Counted from the stretch's first letter, positions 27,990-39,795 are shown. The stretch: DNA of 64,000 bases from Agelas oroides (GCA_949130485.1 OX422200.1:1400274-1464273), one strand, 5' to 3'. A program made the numbers and translations. Notes: generated by a model not told the origin, from the sequence alone.

Positions 27990-28765
27990 TCACCTTCATC
28001 AACTCCATCGCATCCATGTCCACTACTGACCTTCCCAGACTGATCCTTGAACAACGGTTGACTAACCCATCGCTCTCTGGGATCATCCCCCTATGGCAAC
28101 AACTCCTGGACAATCTCCACCTCCCATCCCTTGAACAGCTGATCTCCACCCCAAGGGGCAAAGTCTCTTGGAAAAACTCCAACAAAAGGCTGCTAAATAT
28201 CAATCACTACATCGCCCTCACTGAAGAGTGTCCAGACTATCCAATTGGCTACTGCGACCTCCCCCTCGGTAAACCCTCCCACCATTGGTCCTCCACCCTG
28301 CACGATCGACAAGCCGCCATCAGAACCAACTTTTGACTTAGAATGCTGTTTGGCTGTGATGGCCTGGAGGCTGACGCCTCGAGGTTTCGGCGCAGGATGA
28401 ATGGCACAGCCCCTGGCGACTCCACCTGCAAGCTGTGCCTCACTACACCTGAGGACCCCGCCCACTTCATCTTGCGCTGCCCCTCCCTCTCCACTCGCTG
28501 CCATGAATTATTGTCAGATGCACCCTCCCACGTTAAATCGCTACTCCCTGATATTAACCTGGACCCGGACCACTTTGTCGACGTCGTGCTCGGTTGTGTA
28601 TGGATTAAGGACCACGCAACACAGGTGTATATTGTGGACTTTCTAGACCAACTCCGTGCACACCGGAACGCACTACTACTCCAACCCGGCCCTATATAGC
28701 CCAACTAGGGATACTCTCCTAGAAAGGAGGTTACAAAGACGAAGAAGAAGAAGAAGGTGGCGATT
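27990..28765 (+). mobile_element. 5'-truncated LINE copy (3' end only), stop-interrupted
   Basis: Encodes the C-terminal part of the same ORF2 family (GCDGLEADASRFR-like stretch, CKLC..HFILRCP), about 60-70% similar at protein level by eye. A TGA at about 28334-28336 splits the frame. It ends with the same 3' UTR motif (ggatactctcct..ggaggttacaaag) and a (GAA)n tail at about 28740-28755. It is a dead copy inserted in, or adjacent to, the tail of the intact element. Confidence 0.88.
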
Positions 28766-29178
28766 ATTAACTGACATTCCAAGGCCAAGAAGTGTGGATG
28801 CAAGCTAAACGAACGACTATATGGACAAAGTTGCGATGAGCACAACGGGCGTACATGGTTTTCGACAAGTTTGACAATGTTTGGCACTTAAATTGGCCTC
28901 CTGTGACTCACCTTGCGTCAAACTGGCAACTTACAAGCTTAGCCTGCGAGGTGAGTCATATTAACCAATTTTGACTAGCCAGATAGCTTCAGCTTAGTCG
29001 AAAACCCTATGCGCCCGTCGTGACTTAGCCCATAGAGCAATCCTTGTAGCTTCATCCACGATTCTTGCCCTTGGAATGTCATCAGAGCGCACTAATTGTC
29101 GCTACATTGTGGCGTCATGTCCTCCCTCCTCTAGCTCTAGCTCTGTACGTACGGACGTGTACAACCACTGGATACAAG

Positions 29179-30580
29179 ATGGCCAGCAACGGCATAAAGC
29201 TAAGGTGATCATTGCACAGGTCTCCTGTATCTGCAGGTTTTTAAGTCTCCTCTCCTTCTCTGCTGTAGGCTACTGGTTTGGTGGGGTTTGCAGTGGTGCC
29301 TAATGCCAGGGAGGTGGGTGGCTAGCTAGTCAGTAGTCCAAATTTCTCGTCCAATTCCACCTTGGAGAGAGACTCCATGGAGCAGTCTGGAGACTCTGTT
29401 TGTTGCCTGGTGCCGCCGTTTTGCGGGCTCATCTTGTATGATGTAGGACTGTTGCCCATGGCGCGTAGTGCATACATGTAGCTCTCTCGATCCTCTATTT
29501 TCCCCAAATATGGCCTAAACTTCAGTTCTCAGGTGCAACTGTTTTGGTCTGTGCTGAGAAAATGTTCTGTTATTGCACTAAAGCACCTCCCTCTGCTAAC
29601 ACAGGTACTGTCCAAACTCTTCACGTAGACACTGTCTGCCTTGCAGAAGCTGCCCAAGGATGCAGCATACCGGCACCACACAGAGCAGGTAGTCCAGCAG
29701 CGACTGCAGGTGGTACAGGCTGAGACCAGCATACCCACCATTGAGGAGAAGATTGGCTGCGGTCAGGTCGAGGAACTCCTTGACCAGGTGAGGGGGTGTG
29801 GCTTAGACTGTGTGTGTTCATTAGGGGGCATGGTTTAGTGATTGGGACAAGCCTGAACAAGCCCCACACTAGCATGACTGCATTGCGCACGCGTGTGTGT
29901 ATGCTTGTACGTTTGTTTGTTTGTTTGGACCGACCACTTACCGTAAATTTTTAAATGAGCGTATTCAAATATTTCACGAAGATCGATGTAAAGCATGTGA
30001 GGCCAGTGGAGGGCTACTAGTATCAGGGACCCGGAGCGAAGACGACTGAAGTTGAAACATGTGTGGCATTGGTTTGTGCTTCTACCGACGACGACAGGCC
30101 GCTCACAGGCTGTGAAAATTTAATATGGACGGTGGTTGACTGGGTCGCGGGCCATGCATAAACGGCACTCATAAATGCCATGATTTTGGTGTAAAGCTTA
30201 GTCCATGCATGTATAGCCACGTTAGCTGCCCTGGCTGGAGAAATGGCTGGCATATGTGATACTTGTATTTATCTCTGGTGAGCATGTACCTACCAATTTG
30301 TGTTATTAAATTTGGCTAAACAGTCGACAGTGACAAATCCTGCTGTGTGCTATGACAAGGTAGTAAATCAGCAGTTTGTTGCTTGCTCAGGCTCGCCCCA
30401 TGATGATGAATCATCTCACTAGTATAGTAGTAGTGATGTAATGTATGGGGGACTTACTAAATACTCCTTCCTTTCCTCTCTTCCTCCCCGTTCCTTTAAG
30501 GCTGAGAGTTACAGCTTGTGAACAAGGTGGAGGAGTGGCAGATTTGGGACCCACCTCCAAACCAATGGCAGTGGCCCTAG
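29179..30580 (+). pseudogene. NDUFA5: NDUFA5 (complex I subunit B13) with three lesions; pseudogene or splice-rescued gene
   Basis: NDUFA5 is an accessory subunit of mitochondrial complex I on the matrix arm. Recognisable parts in order: a possible start ATGGCC at 29179 with donor after 29204; exon 29269-29313 (ATGLVGFAVVPNARE); exon 29605-29787 (VLSKLFT, then KLPKDAAYRHHTEQ and GQVEELLDQ); last exon 30515-30580 ending NKVEEWQIWDPPPNQWQWP. Introns are retained, so it is not a processed copy. Lesions: the 29179 start joins exon 2 out of frame by one base; TAG at 29626-29628 replaces a position that is Lys in the human protein; the natural acceptor at 30500 would read into a stop (TGA), and only the alternative acceptor at 30514 restores the frame. 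An acceptor at 29646 would skip the TAG and lose 14 residues. A shortened product is therefore possible. An upstream frame (MSSER.. from 29076) joins exon 2 in phase. Confidence 0.8.
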
Positions 30581-30835
30581 CAGACTGAGTCTATGTCTGT
30601 ATCATAATACTCTGTCATATAATTGTATTATAGTACACTTTCAATATCAGTGAGATAAAATTCCAACAGTTCTCAGTGTAGTCAGTGTTTGCTGGAAAGA
30701 TCCAAAACATGGCTGCTGTGAGAGCTCCCTCAGGTAACCTGCCAAGTGTGCCTGGGAAGAAGGGGGAGGGAGGAGAGGGGGAGAGAAGAGGAAGAAGGGG
30801 TGTCCCGGGAGGAGCGGGAGCAGAACACATCATAG

Positions 30836-31050
30836 CATAATCTTGTTTAGGAGTGCATAAGAACGGGCAGCTTGAGTAAGAGCATGTAACTCCAATAGAA
30901 GCCCACAGTCCAGTCAAAATTCTTAAACTGTAGAACACAGGTCACATGCTTAGCAACAATGGCTTATGTCTGCGTAGCTGCTCAGTGCATGTCACTATTT
31001 TTAGTACTGGTGGTAAATTCCAACCGGTTTCAAATTGCAAATAGCTTGCA
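30836..31050 (-). repeat. Dispersed repeat (member of the 37014/60745 family)
   Basis: Shares gagtgcataagaacgggcag, gtaagagcatgtaactcc, gcttagcaacaatggcttat and gtaaattccaaccggtttca with 37014-37262 and 60745-60920. The ends of the family are inverted (..cataagaac / gttcttatg..), so it is a MITE-type family. Confidence 0.75.
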
Positions 31051-31084
31051 CTGCTACCAGGTATAGTACCTATATTGCATGACA

Positions 31085-31256
31085 GCTTATTAAATCACAT
31101 GACAATTATTACTAAAGTGGGAGCGTCCTACGTAGATCACATGAATGATGACGCGCCGGAAGTCAACAGCTTTTCCCACGGATGTTACCTAGACTAGATG
31201 TTACCAGGCTCTCTCCTCCCCCCGTTTTTGAGGAGAGAGAGCCTGGGAACAAGGCT
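31085..31256 (-). repeat. Copy of the 61065-61240 element end
   Basis: Reverse complement of 61066-61240 with high similarity, including the shared stretches gtgggagcgtcctacgt, gcgccggaagtc and the hairpin ccaggctctctcctcc. One end is a member of the CCTCGTTCCCAGGC family. Confidence 0.8.
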
Positions 31257-32033
31257 AGAGGTATACATGCACAGTGCACGCGAGGTTAGGGTCGTCCTGT
31301 CACTATACTACCTATACTGTACTTGTATGGCAGTGGCAAACTTCTATAGTAGTACATCAGACAGTCTGAGTAGGTGCCATTGCCTATATAGCAAACATTC
31401 AACCAGCAGTCAGGTTGGTAGCTAGGGCAATACAGGTTTTCCTCTCAGGATGACCGTCTCCTTCTGTCCCTGCCCCCCTCACACACACAGATATTCTCCC
31501 TGTATTGGGAGCTCCATCCCTTCCTCTGCCTATCTTGTCTGCTGGCAGTCCTGATGCTCTGCATGTTGTGTAGAAGACTCTCACATACGCCACCCCTCAG
31601 CATTACACACACGGTATATGCATACTGTTACTATCATGTGTAGTGGCACATTTTATTGTAATAGTTATTGCAAATATTGCTTGCTTGGTAGGTGCACCAG
31701 TAGGGGTAACTAAGTTTAGGCAGGGCTCAGGTATTGAAGGTGCTTGCTTGCTGGCATGTTGTACATGGTTAGAAATTATTTCCAGCTTCTGCCAACACTC
31801 ATGCACTAGCTTCTGAATTGAACCATGGCATTGAACAAGCCCCAGGAGTAATAAATTGTCATGTGCCAAAGCAAGTGAATCTGTCCCACACCACTGAGTG
31901 TGTGTATACACAAGTGATGAGAATATGATCAGAAAGTTGATGAAAACTTTATTTTCAGTGTAGCTCCTTCAGCATTGTTCGCTGATCTTTGAGTGTTTGC
32001 TTGTGCCATTACTGCAGACATCCTGTAAGAGAC
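31257..32033. other. Intergenic, nothing supported
   Basis: Between the NDUFA5-side repeats and the TTK 3' end. No conserved ORF. AATAAA motifs occur on both strands at 32034-32046 (overlapping palindrome aataaatttttatt); the minus-strand one could serve TTK. Confidence 0.4.
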
Positions 32034-32046
32034 AATAAATTTTTAT
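32034..32046 (-). terminator. Candidate polyadenylation signal for TTK (bidirectional AATAAA)
   Basis: The sequence aataaatttttatt carries AATAAA on both strands. On the minus strand it lies about 250 bp after the last TTK frame. Confidence 0.4.
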
Positions 32047-32213
32047 TCCCACCCATCAATTTCCTGCTTTTCCTCTGCCAGCAGAGGGACAAGGCAGAGG
32101 AGGTGGTGAAGTTTTGTCAACTAAAATCTGACTGCCTGTTTTACCTATAAAATAAGATTGTATTGCATGCCTACAAGCTGTAAACATTAAACTTTGAGAC
32201 TTACATTACTCAA

Positions 32214-33281
32214 AACTTTCCACCAACGTTGGCTTTAGTCTTCCTGAGGAGATGGTGCAGCATGTCAACTGCTTCCCCTTGATCTTTACGTTCTCTCCCT
32301 TAGTCCCCCCACTTAAGTGACTGTATGGCTGTGCTAGGGTTGGTAATGGCCAGCCATTTCTCCATACTCTTGTTCTTGATGTGCTCAAAAGGAGTCCTCC
32401 CATAGACCATGAGGTAGAGGATGCAACCCAGCGACCAGATATCACTGGGCCTTCCCACCTGAGGAGGAAGAGGAAATGTTGAAGCCCCCTCTTTCCCTTC
32501 CTGGAAGGTTGAAGCCCTCAATTTCCCCCTTTCTTCCTGCTGTAAGTTGCAAATGACAATAAAAATGACTGTCACAATGCACTCTTGATCTAGCTTATCT
32601 ACTTCTGTTACAGATTTATAAGCTGTTGTTAGTTGTACCCATTTAAGCATGTTTCCTCGTCCTAAGAGTATGAAGCTACATTAGGAGGTCACACTGCATC
32701 CCTGCTTGCTGTTCCAACCTTGCAACCTTCCGAACACCAACTGTTCCTCTGTTTTCCAACCCTCACTCCCCTTGCATGATAAAGACTACTCATCTCATCC
32801 CATATGTACAAGGTTCACAGACTCCTCGCAGCTTTTTAGTCACACGTATAGTATGCAGCCAAAAACGCTGGGGAAGAGCCTGGGAATGAGGCATCCATCT
32901 GAGGCAAACACAAACTCACCTTGAAGAAACCTTGATTTTTGTATGTCTGAATCGTCTCAGGGGCCATGTAGTTGATGGTGCCACAGCAAAGGTCCCGCTG
33001 GATACTTGTTTTCTCCTCCTCAATCTTGTTTGCAATGCCAAAGTCGATCAGTTTGAGTCGTGCCCCTATCACCACAAAATTCTCTGGCTTTAGGTCACTG
33101 TGGATCACTCCCTCATCGTGGATCACCTGACATTGAGGGGGTGTGATCAACTGTCACGTGACTGTTGACATAGCAACAAAACTGGTACACAAATGTACAA
33201 GGTTTACAAGATTTGGTCCAACCAATGTCATTTCCAGATGTCAACAACAAGGCTGCACTCGATGTGATGCAAGTAAGACAT

Positions 33282-33328
<47 letters not shown>

Positions 33329-36300
33329 ATGCCAACACACGCCTGCGGCAGTTCCTTGAGTAGTTTCTGCAATTATTCAAATGGAAACACGTAAAATTGT
33401 GTAGCAATTTGTAGGAAGTTATTTATTTCACAGCAAAGCAGTAAGACATTCAAACACCCGGGGCATATTAAAGTCTTTAGTTTTGAGAAACAATTCACGT
33501 TAAAAGAATGCTAACTTTGGCAGCCTTGTTCCCAGGCCTTCCCCTCCTCCAGCTTTTGAACGCTTGTTCCCTCCGTTTTTGCATTCTGCAAACGATCAAA
33601 AACTGGAGACAGAGAGGCCTGGGAACGAAGCTAAACTTTGCAGGATTTTTAGAAATAGGAATACAGGACTAAATGTTTGGGTTAAAAATTTACTCTACTG
33701 AGTTAGGTAACTCCATGTGGCCCTCATAAGGCCACTGGTTAGTAGAAATTTTGGGGTACTGAGGAATTTTGGAGGTAACAATCTCATTGACCAATTATGT
33801 ATGTACTGACCACAAGCACTTCATTATCATACTTCCAATTTACTGAAGCCCAGCAAGCAACTTCCCTTTAGTGAAATTCAATATCAATGCTAGCCTATGG
33901 TGGGATTATGTACTATATTCACCAGACCCTGTTCTCTCGCGTGCTTGTACTGTACTGCTGAGGGGTCTACAAGGCTGTGCTGTAAGCTTGAGACTGCATT
34001 CTCTTGTCTTCCACAGAAGTGCCTCAGGAGAAATCCGAAGCAGAGACCAACAATTGACGAACTTATCATCCACCCTTTCACCTGCCTGCAGACGTCATCC
34101 TGTGGCATGTGGCGTTTCACATGACAATTAGAACATACCAGGGGGGACAAATGAAGAAATAGTACACAAATTATGATGTATAGAAGAGGTAACAAATTTG
34201 AGGTGTTTTGGCAATACACACTGGCAGGTCAGAGTTATACACGATGTTTGTGAACTAGGTGAAATTATAGACCACGTCCACTTCCGAGACAACTCTTTTT
34301 CTAGCGGGATCATTCTGAATGAGCTCTCTGTCACAACAGTTTGCCAGTGTGGGCACAAGCTTCACAAAACAGTAACACAAAGCTGAATTACTACTCATTA
34401 GTGTAATTTGTTTTTTCAGCCGCATCTAAAGGTTCAAAACATTTCTCCAGAGAATGTGCCACTCAAAAAATAAAGTTGGTATTTTTCCCCCTAGGCTGTG
34501 GTTCTAAAACAAAGAACCTCTACAAAGCACTCTTGCATGTATTATGAGTCGCCTGCTGGTATTATGAGTCACCAGGTGCTTTATTGATTGAAACATTTTC
34601 AGATGGAGCTCAAACTGTATCCTAGCATTTTATAATCTCTCTTTGTGCTACTCGCCATTTTTCTTGACTGGAGCACCTTCCAGTCTACCATGGTATTAAT
34701 GATAACATACCCTGTTCAGCGTTCGTACTTTGAGGTCCACAAAATCATCAAACCTTGAAAAATACTTCATAATGAACACATTACGATAGGGAAGTTGCTA
34801 GATAATGGCACCTGCATGTACCCTAAATGGACACCAAGTTTGGAAATTTTAGGAGTAAAATTTACATGTGGACCCACAACACCCTCTGACTCATAATACC
34901 AGCACCTACCTTACGGTATCTGGTGGCCGACCGTATGGCCTTGGCCTTTACTTTAGTGGGTGGGAAACTGTGAGGTGAAGACTGAAGATGACAGATGCAG
35001 GATTCTTTCGCGTAAGCTCCAATCTCTGCGTGTTAAAATGTTCTTTCTTTCGTTCTTTAATATGCGCTCTTGCAGAATGCAATGGCAGAAAGTATGCCAA
35101 CTGGCAACTCACAAGGGGTAGTGTCTAGACCCAGTTCACAGTAGCCTCGTACCCAGGCCGTTAAGTCAACAGTTTGAACTCGGGTAAGTTGCCAGGCCGT
35201 TTTTCCTAATTAACGGCCTGGATACGAGGCTAAGAAAAGGGTCTGGCGATACAGGCCTGAATTCCTTGGGAGTGATCTAGCAATTTAAGAGCAGCCAATG
35301 AAATTGCTGAGTGGTAATCAAGTGGTAGTGAAGGAGTACTTCCAATTGCTCGTATGTTGTGAGACTCATTCAATTTTTATTCTTACAACTAAAATGACAC
35401 GGCTTACTTCACCACGTACTTCTACAATCCTAAGACGTTGTTGGGTCACCAGACTCTTTCCTCTGTGGCTTGGGCCCGGGCCTGGGAAAGAAATAACTAT
35501 TCAATAGCTATACCTTCACAATTCGTAGCATCTCATTCCAGAAGTAGAGAGCTGTGGCCATTGGGTGGGCGTGGTAGTCTTGGCTTCTAATGACAGCATT
35601 GAAGTCTGTCTCGGCATACTCCAGTAGAAGATACAAGACCCCTTCCTTCTCGTCCCATGTGCTGGTGAAAGGGAGGAGGAGGAGGAAGGGAGAGGAGGGA
35701 AACACAGGAGGAGGAAGAGAAGAGGGAGGAAGAAAGAGAAGGGGGAAGGGGGAAGGAGGAAGAGAGGAGAATGAAGAAAGAGGAGAAGGAGGAAAGAAGA
35801 GGGAATGAAGAAGGAAAGCAGAGAGTAATCTGAAATTTATGCACTTCAATTTGGGACTAGTTTAACTTGAATATGGAAACGACAACAGCAAAAATAAACA
35901 GCTGTTTACCAAAAGGCTGAATGCCCTGACAACAACTTGAGACTTTGGGAGACCTCTATGATTGTGTGTCCAAAATGATCAAGTCTGTCTATGCATATAA
36001 GAGGTGCCTTGGCTTACCCAGAGAGAGAAGAGAGAGGAGGAGGGAGAAGAGGAAGAAGGATTGATCACCTAGCCTCATTCCTAGGCCTTCCCACTGTCCA
36101 GTTTTATATCACTTTTTGCATAATGCAAGCGATTAAAAACTGGAACGTTGGGAAGGCCTGGGAACAAGGCTAGTGATCACCCACGATGCTGATCTATGGC
36201 ATTGCCAGCCCCATTGAAAAGAACTGGTCACAAGTTCGATATGTGCTGACTCAGCATTATGTAAAATAATATTATGCCTTGTGTGAGACATGTAGCTACT

Positions 36301-38200
36301 GTTGATGATGGGGGTCACAGGGTACACGGAACAAAGAGTAACTACAGGCTACAAATAAAGTTAATGGTCTTCTAGCCTCCCTCATTCATTACAGTTCTGG
36401 AATGAGGTCTTGCAAATGTGACCATTCCCAAGGTTAAGGTTAATGGTGGGAAAGGCCCTGGTCACAACCTTGTTCCCAGGCTCCAGGACAGCACATATCG
36501 AAATCATTGCAAGTGTAGCCTCGTTCTCAGGTGGGGAGGAGCCTGGGAATGGTCACATTTGCAAGACCTCATCCCAGAACTGTAATGAATGAGGGAGGCT
36601 TTCGGGTGGACTTGAAAATGAGGCTAATTGACTTACAAGTCATGCAGGGTGATGATCTGAGGTTTATCTCTCAGTTTGTTGAGCAGCTTAATCTCGTTGA
36701 AGTAGCCGGTCTTGATGGCGGGATCCACGTGCTTAATGTACACTTCCTTCAGCGCATATATCTGGTAGTCCTCTCCCACCACCTTGAATACCTAACAATG
36801 CAGGGGTGTGTGTGTGGGTATGTTATACTACAATAAAATAAAGGAATTTAGAGGCGAAAAGGGAAGCGAAAAGGAGCCCAGGACACTTTTATTTCCAGTG
36901 TGAGGCAAGATGCTCCGACTATACTACAATAGGTGTACTACAAAGAACAAAAGGCTGTGCTTGGGGGGGGGGGGGTCTGGGAATGAGGCTAGACATATAT
37001 GCTGCAAGAGTGCATAAGAACGGTCGGCTAGAGTAAGAACTAGTCTGGGTACGAGGCTAAGTAAGAGCGTGTAACTCCAATAGAAGCCCGTAGTCCGGTC
37101 AAAATTTATTCTGGTACTAAAAATTGAACACCCGGCACGTGCTTAGCAACAATGGCTTATGTCTACGCGCAGTACGTGTTACTATTTATAGCAATAATTC
37201 TGACCAATTTCAAATTTACGTAGTTACACGCTCTTACTCTAGCTGCCCGTTCTTATGCGCTCTTGCTGCCCATCATACTGTCTTGACAAAACTAGTGAAT
37301 GAATCACATCTCCCTGAAAAAGGCAGGCCTATATAGATGTTATGCAGTACATGCGGTGGTAAATGCACTCATTAAAGTCACTGCCGATTAGTTGACAAGC
37401 TAAAATTGTTGTCAATAACCTTTATTGCAGCTTACTAATAATTGTTCTAGCCCAAAGAGATCAAGAGTGAGAAATACTTGACCCACCCTGCTGGACCCAC
37501 CACAACCCAGCAGCTTCAGCTTTTTGAATCTTCTATCTTCTTTCATTACAACAACATCCTCAGGACTTGGGTTCGGTGGCTGCTCAGGATTTACAAGAAA
37601 TTGGTGACCAATCTCTTGCTGTTGTTCCTTCTCACGTCTCCTGTTAGCCGAGGGATCCATGGGCGGTTTCGAGGTCACCTGGCTTTGGACAGGGTCAGTT
37701 TGGCTTGCTTTATTCTGGTGCCCCTTTGCTGGTACAGACACTGGTGGTATGGTAGGAGGGTTGGTTGCAACACGGTTGTGAATAGTGTCGGATTCGAGTG
37801 CTGGAGGAGGGGAGGGTAGAGTTGATGAAGGCGTCCAACCTTCTCGTCTTTGGCTGGTTTCCTTTCCATCTTTGCCATGGGAAACTGGAAAGGTAGAACT
37901 GGGTGTCAATGCAGATATACCTGAGTCACTCTTGCCATATTTTGTCATACTACTGTGGGCAAACTGGCTAGACTTGGTCATGGGGGTGAAAGAGTCGTCC
38001 CAAAAATAAAGGAACCTGTCTCTCTCCCTCCTCTGCGGACTCATCCCCGTCCGAATTGATTTCCCATTGCTCTCAGCGGTGGTCCCAGGTTCAAATGGGC
38101 TTAAATTAACACTGCTCATAGCATACCTACCTTCAAAAATTGACGAGAGTTTCAGCTTCTCGATGTGAGCATCTACATTGGAGTGCAACGTATTCTGCAT
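32214..38200 (-). CDS. TTK: TTK/Mps1 dual-specificity protein kinase (spindle checkpoint); terminal exon arrangement abnormal
   Basis: TTK phosphorylates kinetochore proteins in the spindle-assembly checkpoint. Exons on the minus strand, phases matching: 38200-37487 (start MQNTLHS; disordered linker; glycine loop LLGCGGSSR), 36791-36637 ([15 protein letters not shown] with the ATP lysine; NEIKLLNKL with the helix-C Glu), 35661-35514 (hinge [18 protein letters not shown]), 33126-32920 (catalytic loop [13 protein letters not shown] in [18 protein letters not shown]), 32458 onward ([19 protein letters not shown]), which reads to a stop at 32302-32300. HSD instead of HRD and LIDFGIAN are typical of TTK. 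The expected subdomain XI block is absent here and is found inverted at 34017-34124. A last small exon (about 32286-32214, [13 protein letters not shown]) is possible. The N-terminal TPR region of vertebrate TTK is not evident. Introns carry many foldback elements. Confidence 0.85.
33283..33327 (+). repeat. (CA)n microsatellite
   Basis: About 22 CA units in a TTK intron. Confidence 0.95.
33517..33640. repeat. Foldback element, CCTCGTTCCCAGGC family
   Basis: Arms agccttgttcccaggcct.. and ..aggcctgggaacgaagct flank an inner pair ccagcttttgaacg.. / ..cgatcaaaaactgg. It lies in the TTK intron between exons 35514 and 33126. Confidence 0.85.
34017..34124 (+). pseudogene. TTK kinase subdomain XI exon in inverted orientation
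   Basis: On the plus strand, inside an intron of the minus-strand TTK gene, a good acceptor (tgtcttccacag, ending 34016) is followed by [21 protein letters not shown] and a stop at 34122-34124. This is the C-terminal helix block of a protein kinase (the conserved Arg of subdomain XI followed by a HPF end) and closely resembles the TTK version. The host gene lacks this block in its own orientation. Best explanation: a local inversion that carried the exon, or an assembly error at the surrounding foldback repeats. A stray exon of a second kinase is less likely. Confidence 0.75.
35144..35235. repeat. Foldback element, AGCCTCGTACCCAGGCCGTTAA type
   Basis: Inverted arms tagcctcgtacccaggccgt and its complement at 35214-35233 flank a 50-bp centre. 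A variant of the same miniature family with different inner sequence. Confidence 0.85.
35662..35830 (-). repeat. Polypyrimidine array before a TTK acceptor (purine-rich on +)
   Basis: GGA/GAAGGA-type repeats on the plus strand are CTTCCTCC-type on the TTK sense strand and run into the acceptor at 35662-35663. Confidence 0.85.
36071..36175. repeat. Foldback element, CCTCGTTCCCAGGC family
   Basis: Arms agcctcattcctaggccttc and gaaggcctgggaacaaggct; inner pair ccagttttatatcact / gattaaaaactgg. In a TTK intron. Confidence 0.85.
36368..36605. repeat. Larger foldback with about 60-bp arms in a TTK intron
   Basis: 36370-36432 (gcctccctcattcattacag.., ..gcaaatgtgaccattccca) is inverted at 36540-36602. 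The centre contains further members of the TTCCCAGGC family. Confidence 0.85.
37005..37262. repeat. MITE-type repeat (family of 30836 and 60745)
   Basis: Begins gcaagagtgcataagaacgg and ends ccgttcttatgcgctcttgc, giving inverted ends. The centre is shared with 30836-31050 and 60745-60920. Confidence 0.85.
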
Positions 38201-38307
38201 GATGATAGTGCATACCTTGACACAACCAAAACACAGAACTTCTAACCTAAAAATGCTCCAGCCTAAGCTACAAAGGCATATAGAACAAGCCACCCTATAT
38301 ATATGGA

Positions 38308-39045
38308 GTACTACCATAGTTTGATTCACGCTACGAGGCTCATTCAAAATACCTCTTCTAGCATCAAACTCAAATTGGCAAATATACTGGTAATGCCAGT
38401 GTTGTATTGTGAAATCCTGTGGTTCAGGTACAGTCCATATGTAGTACATACTACCCGGCCAGAAAACCCACTGTGTTCAATATGTTGAAGTGGGTACATT
38501 AACAAACTTCAATAGACAGAACAAGTGTTAAGAACATTTGGTGAGCAGTATAAACTCACGTTTTCTTTTGGAATGTTTCATGAGCACGTCTCTCGCATGC
38601 GATGGTGTTCTGTTTTCAGACTTCAGGTATTTCCATCCACATGGCTGTCATGAATAAAAAACCAGCTGTAAAGTGGTAAATACTAGATATGTGCTGATAC
38701 TTTCCCTGGGTGAACAGATGGACGGGGGAATTATGTAGCTAGCTAACTGGCATTACTCTTGCTGTTTAATTGAAGCTGCTATAGTCTTCAGGGTGTGAAA
38801 GATGAATGAATGAAAGTGTACATGTGAATGGATAGTAGGAGAGTGAGTGAATGGGTGCTTGCATGGATGGTTGGATTGATGGAGGGGTGGACGATGGATG
38901 CGTGGATTGATGTAGACATGTGTGGATAAAGTTTTAACACTTACTTCATTGTTCTGTTGGTAGAGGGCATGCAGGGAGAGAGTTAAAATGGTAGCTAGTA
39001 AAAATGCATCAAAGAACTTCTGGCATCACAAATGCTGAACATGCA
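38308..39045 (+). repeat. Left arm of a 740-bp inverted repeat
   Basis: Reverse complement of 43075-43814 with only a handful of differences along the whole length. The two arms are collinear (coordinate sums constant at about 82,120). The arm begins agtactaccatagtttgatt and ends near gctgaacatgcaaac. It holds no conserved ORF. Confidence 0.93.
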
Positions 39046-39317
39046 AACTCGTTTTGTAAGTCACCAAGGCCCACTTGTAGAAATATCAACTGTACAACAG
39101 TATTTTCCTATTCCCTGGGGCTATGCGGTATCCTAGCAACTACGGTGTGCTTCAATTAGAACAGGTATGTTAGAATGGCGAGTTACTCGGTACTTTACTC
39201 GGTACTTAATTGTGTGACAAGAGACACAATGCTGTTGTGGTAATGCATTTTCACCTGTCTTCAGCTCGTGAAATACCACGCCCACTCGTGCAATAACCGC
39301 AATATTGCACGCTAACT

Positions 39318-39795
39318 CGTCAGTCTTGGTCTGATCTTGGGTTATGAGGTAAGACACACACTGAAATCAGATTAAGATCTTGGTAAGATCATCTCAAGAT
39401 CTTGGTCTGATCTTGGGTTATGAGGTAAGACACACACTGAAATCAGATTAAGATCTTGGTAAGATCATCTCAAGATCTTGGTCTGATCTTGGGTTATGAG
39501 GTAAGACACACACTGAAATCAGATTAAGATCTTGGTAAGATCATCTCAAGATCTTGGTCTGATCTTGGGTTATGAGGTAAGACACACACTGAAATCAGAT
39601 TAAGATCTTGGTAAGATCATCTGATCTTGGGTTATGAGGTAAGACACACACTGAAATCAGATTTAGATCTTGGTAAGATCATCTCAAGATCTTGTCTGAT
39701 CTTGGGTTATGAGGTAAGACACACACTGAAATCAGATTAAGATCTTGGTAAGATCATCTCAAGATCTTGGTCTGATCTTGGGTTATGAAGTTATC
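39318..39795 (+). repeat. Minisatellite, about 76-bp unit rich in GATC
   Basis: Six or so copies of a unit containing gatcttggtctgatcttggg, ttatgaggtaagacacacac and tgaaatcagattaagatctt. Units are nearly identical; one copy lacks an internal piece (about 39617). Every unit contains several GATC tetranucleotides. Confidence 0.95.

Larger units (their letters stand above)
23990..27990 (+). mobile_element. Non-LTR retrotransposon (LINE, APE-RT type), apparently full length
   Basis: A 4-kb unit with a proline/serine-rich 5' ORF, a long ORF with endonuclease and reverse transcriptase, a short 3' UTR (ctcctta..ggaggttataaag) and a (GAA)n tail at about 27966-27985. The 3' end of a related copy with the same tail follows directly. 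The 5' boundary is approximate. Confidence 0.85.

Noticed and set aside
38303-38449. Upstream extension of the TTK frame to 38449
   Set aside because: This part lies inside the 740-bp inverted repeat and is also present at 43,600-43,814, so it is repeat sequence and not kinase coding; I start TTK at 38200 or later.
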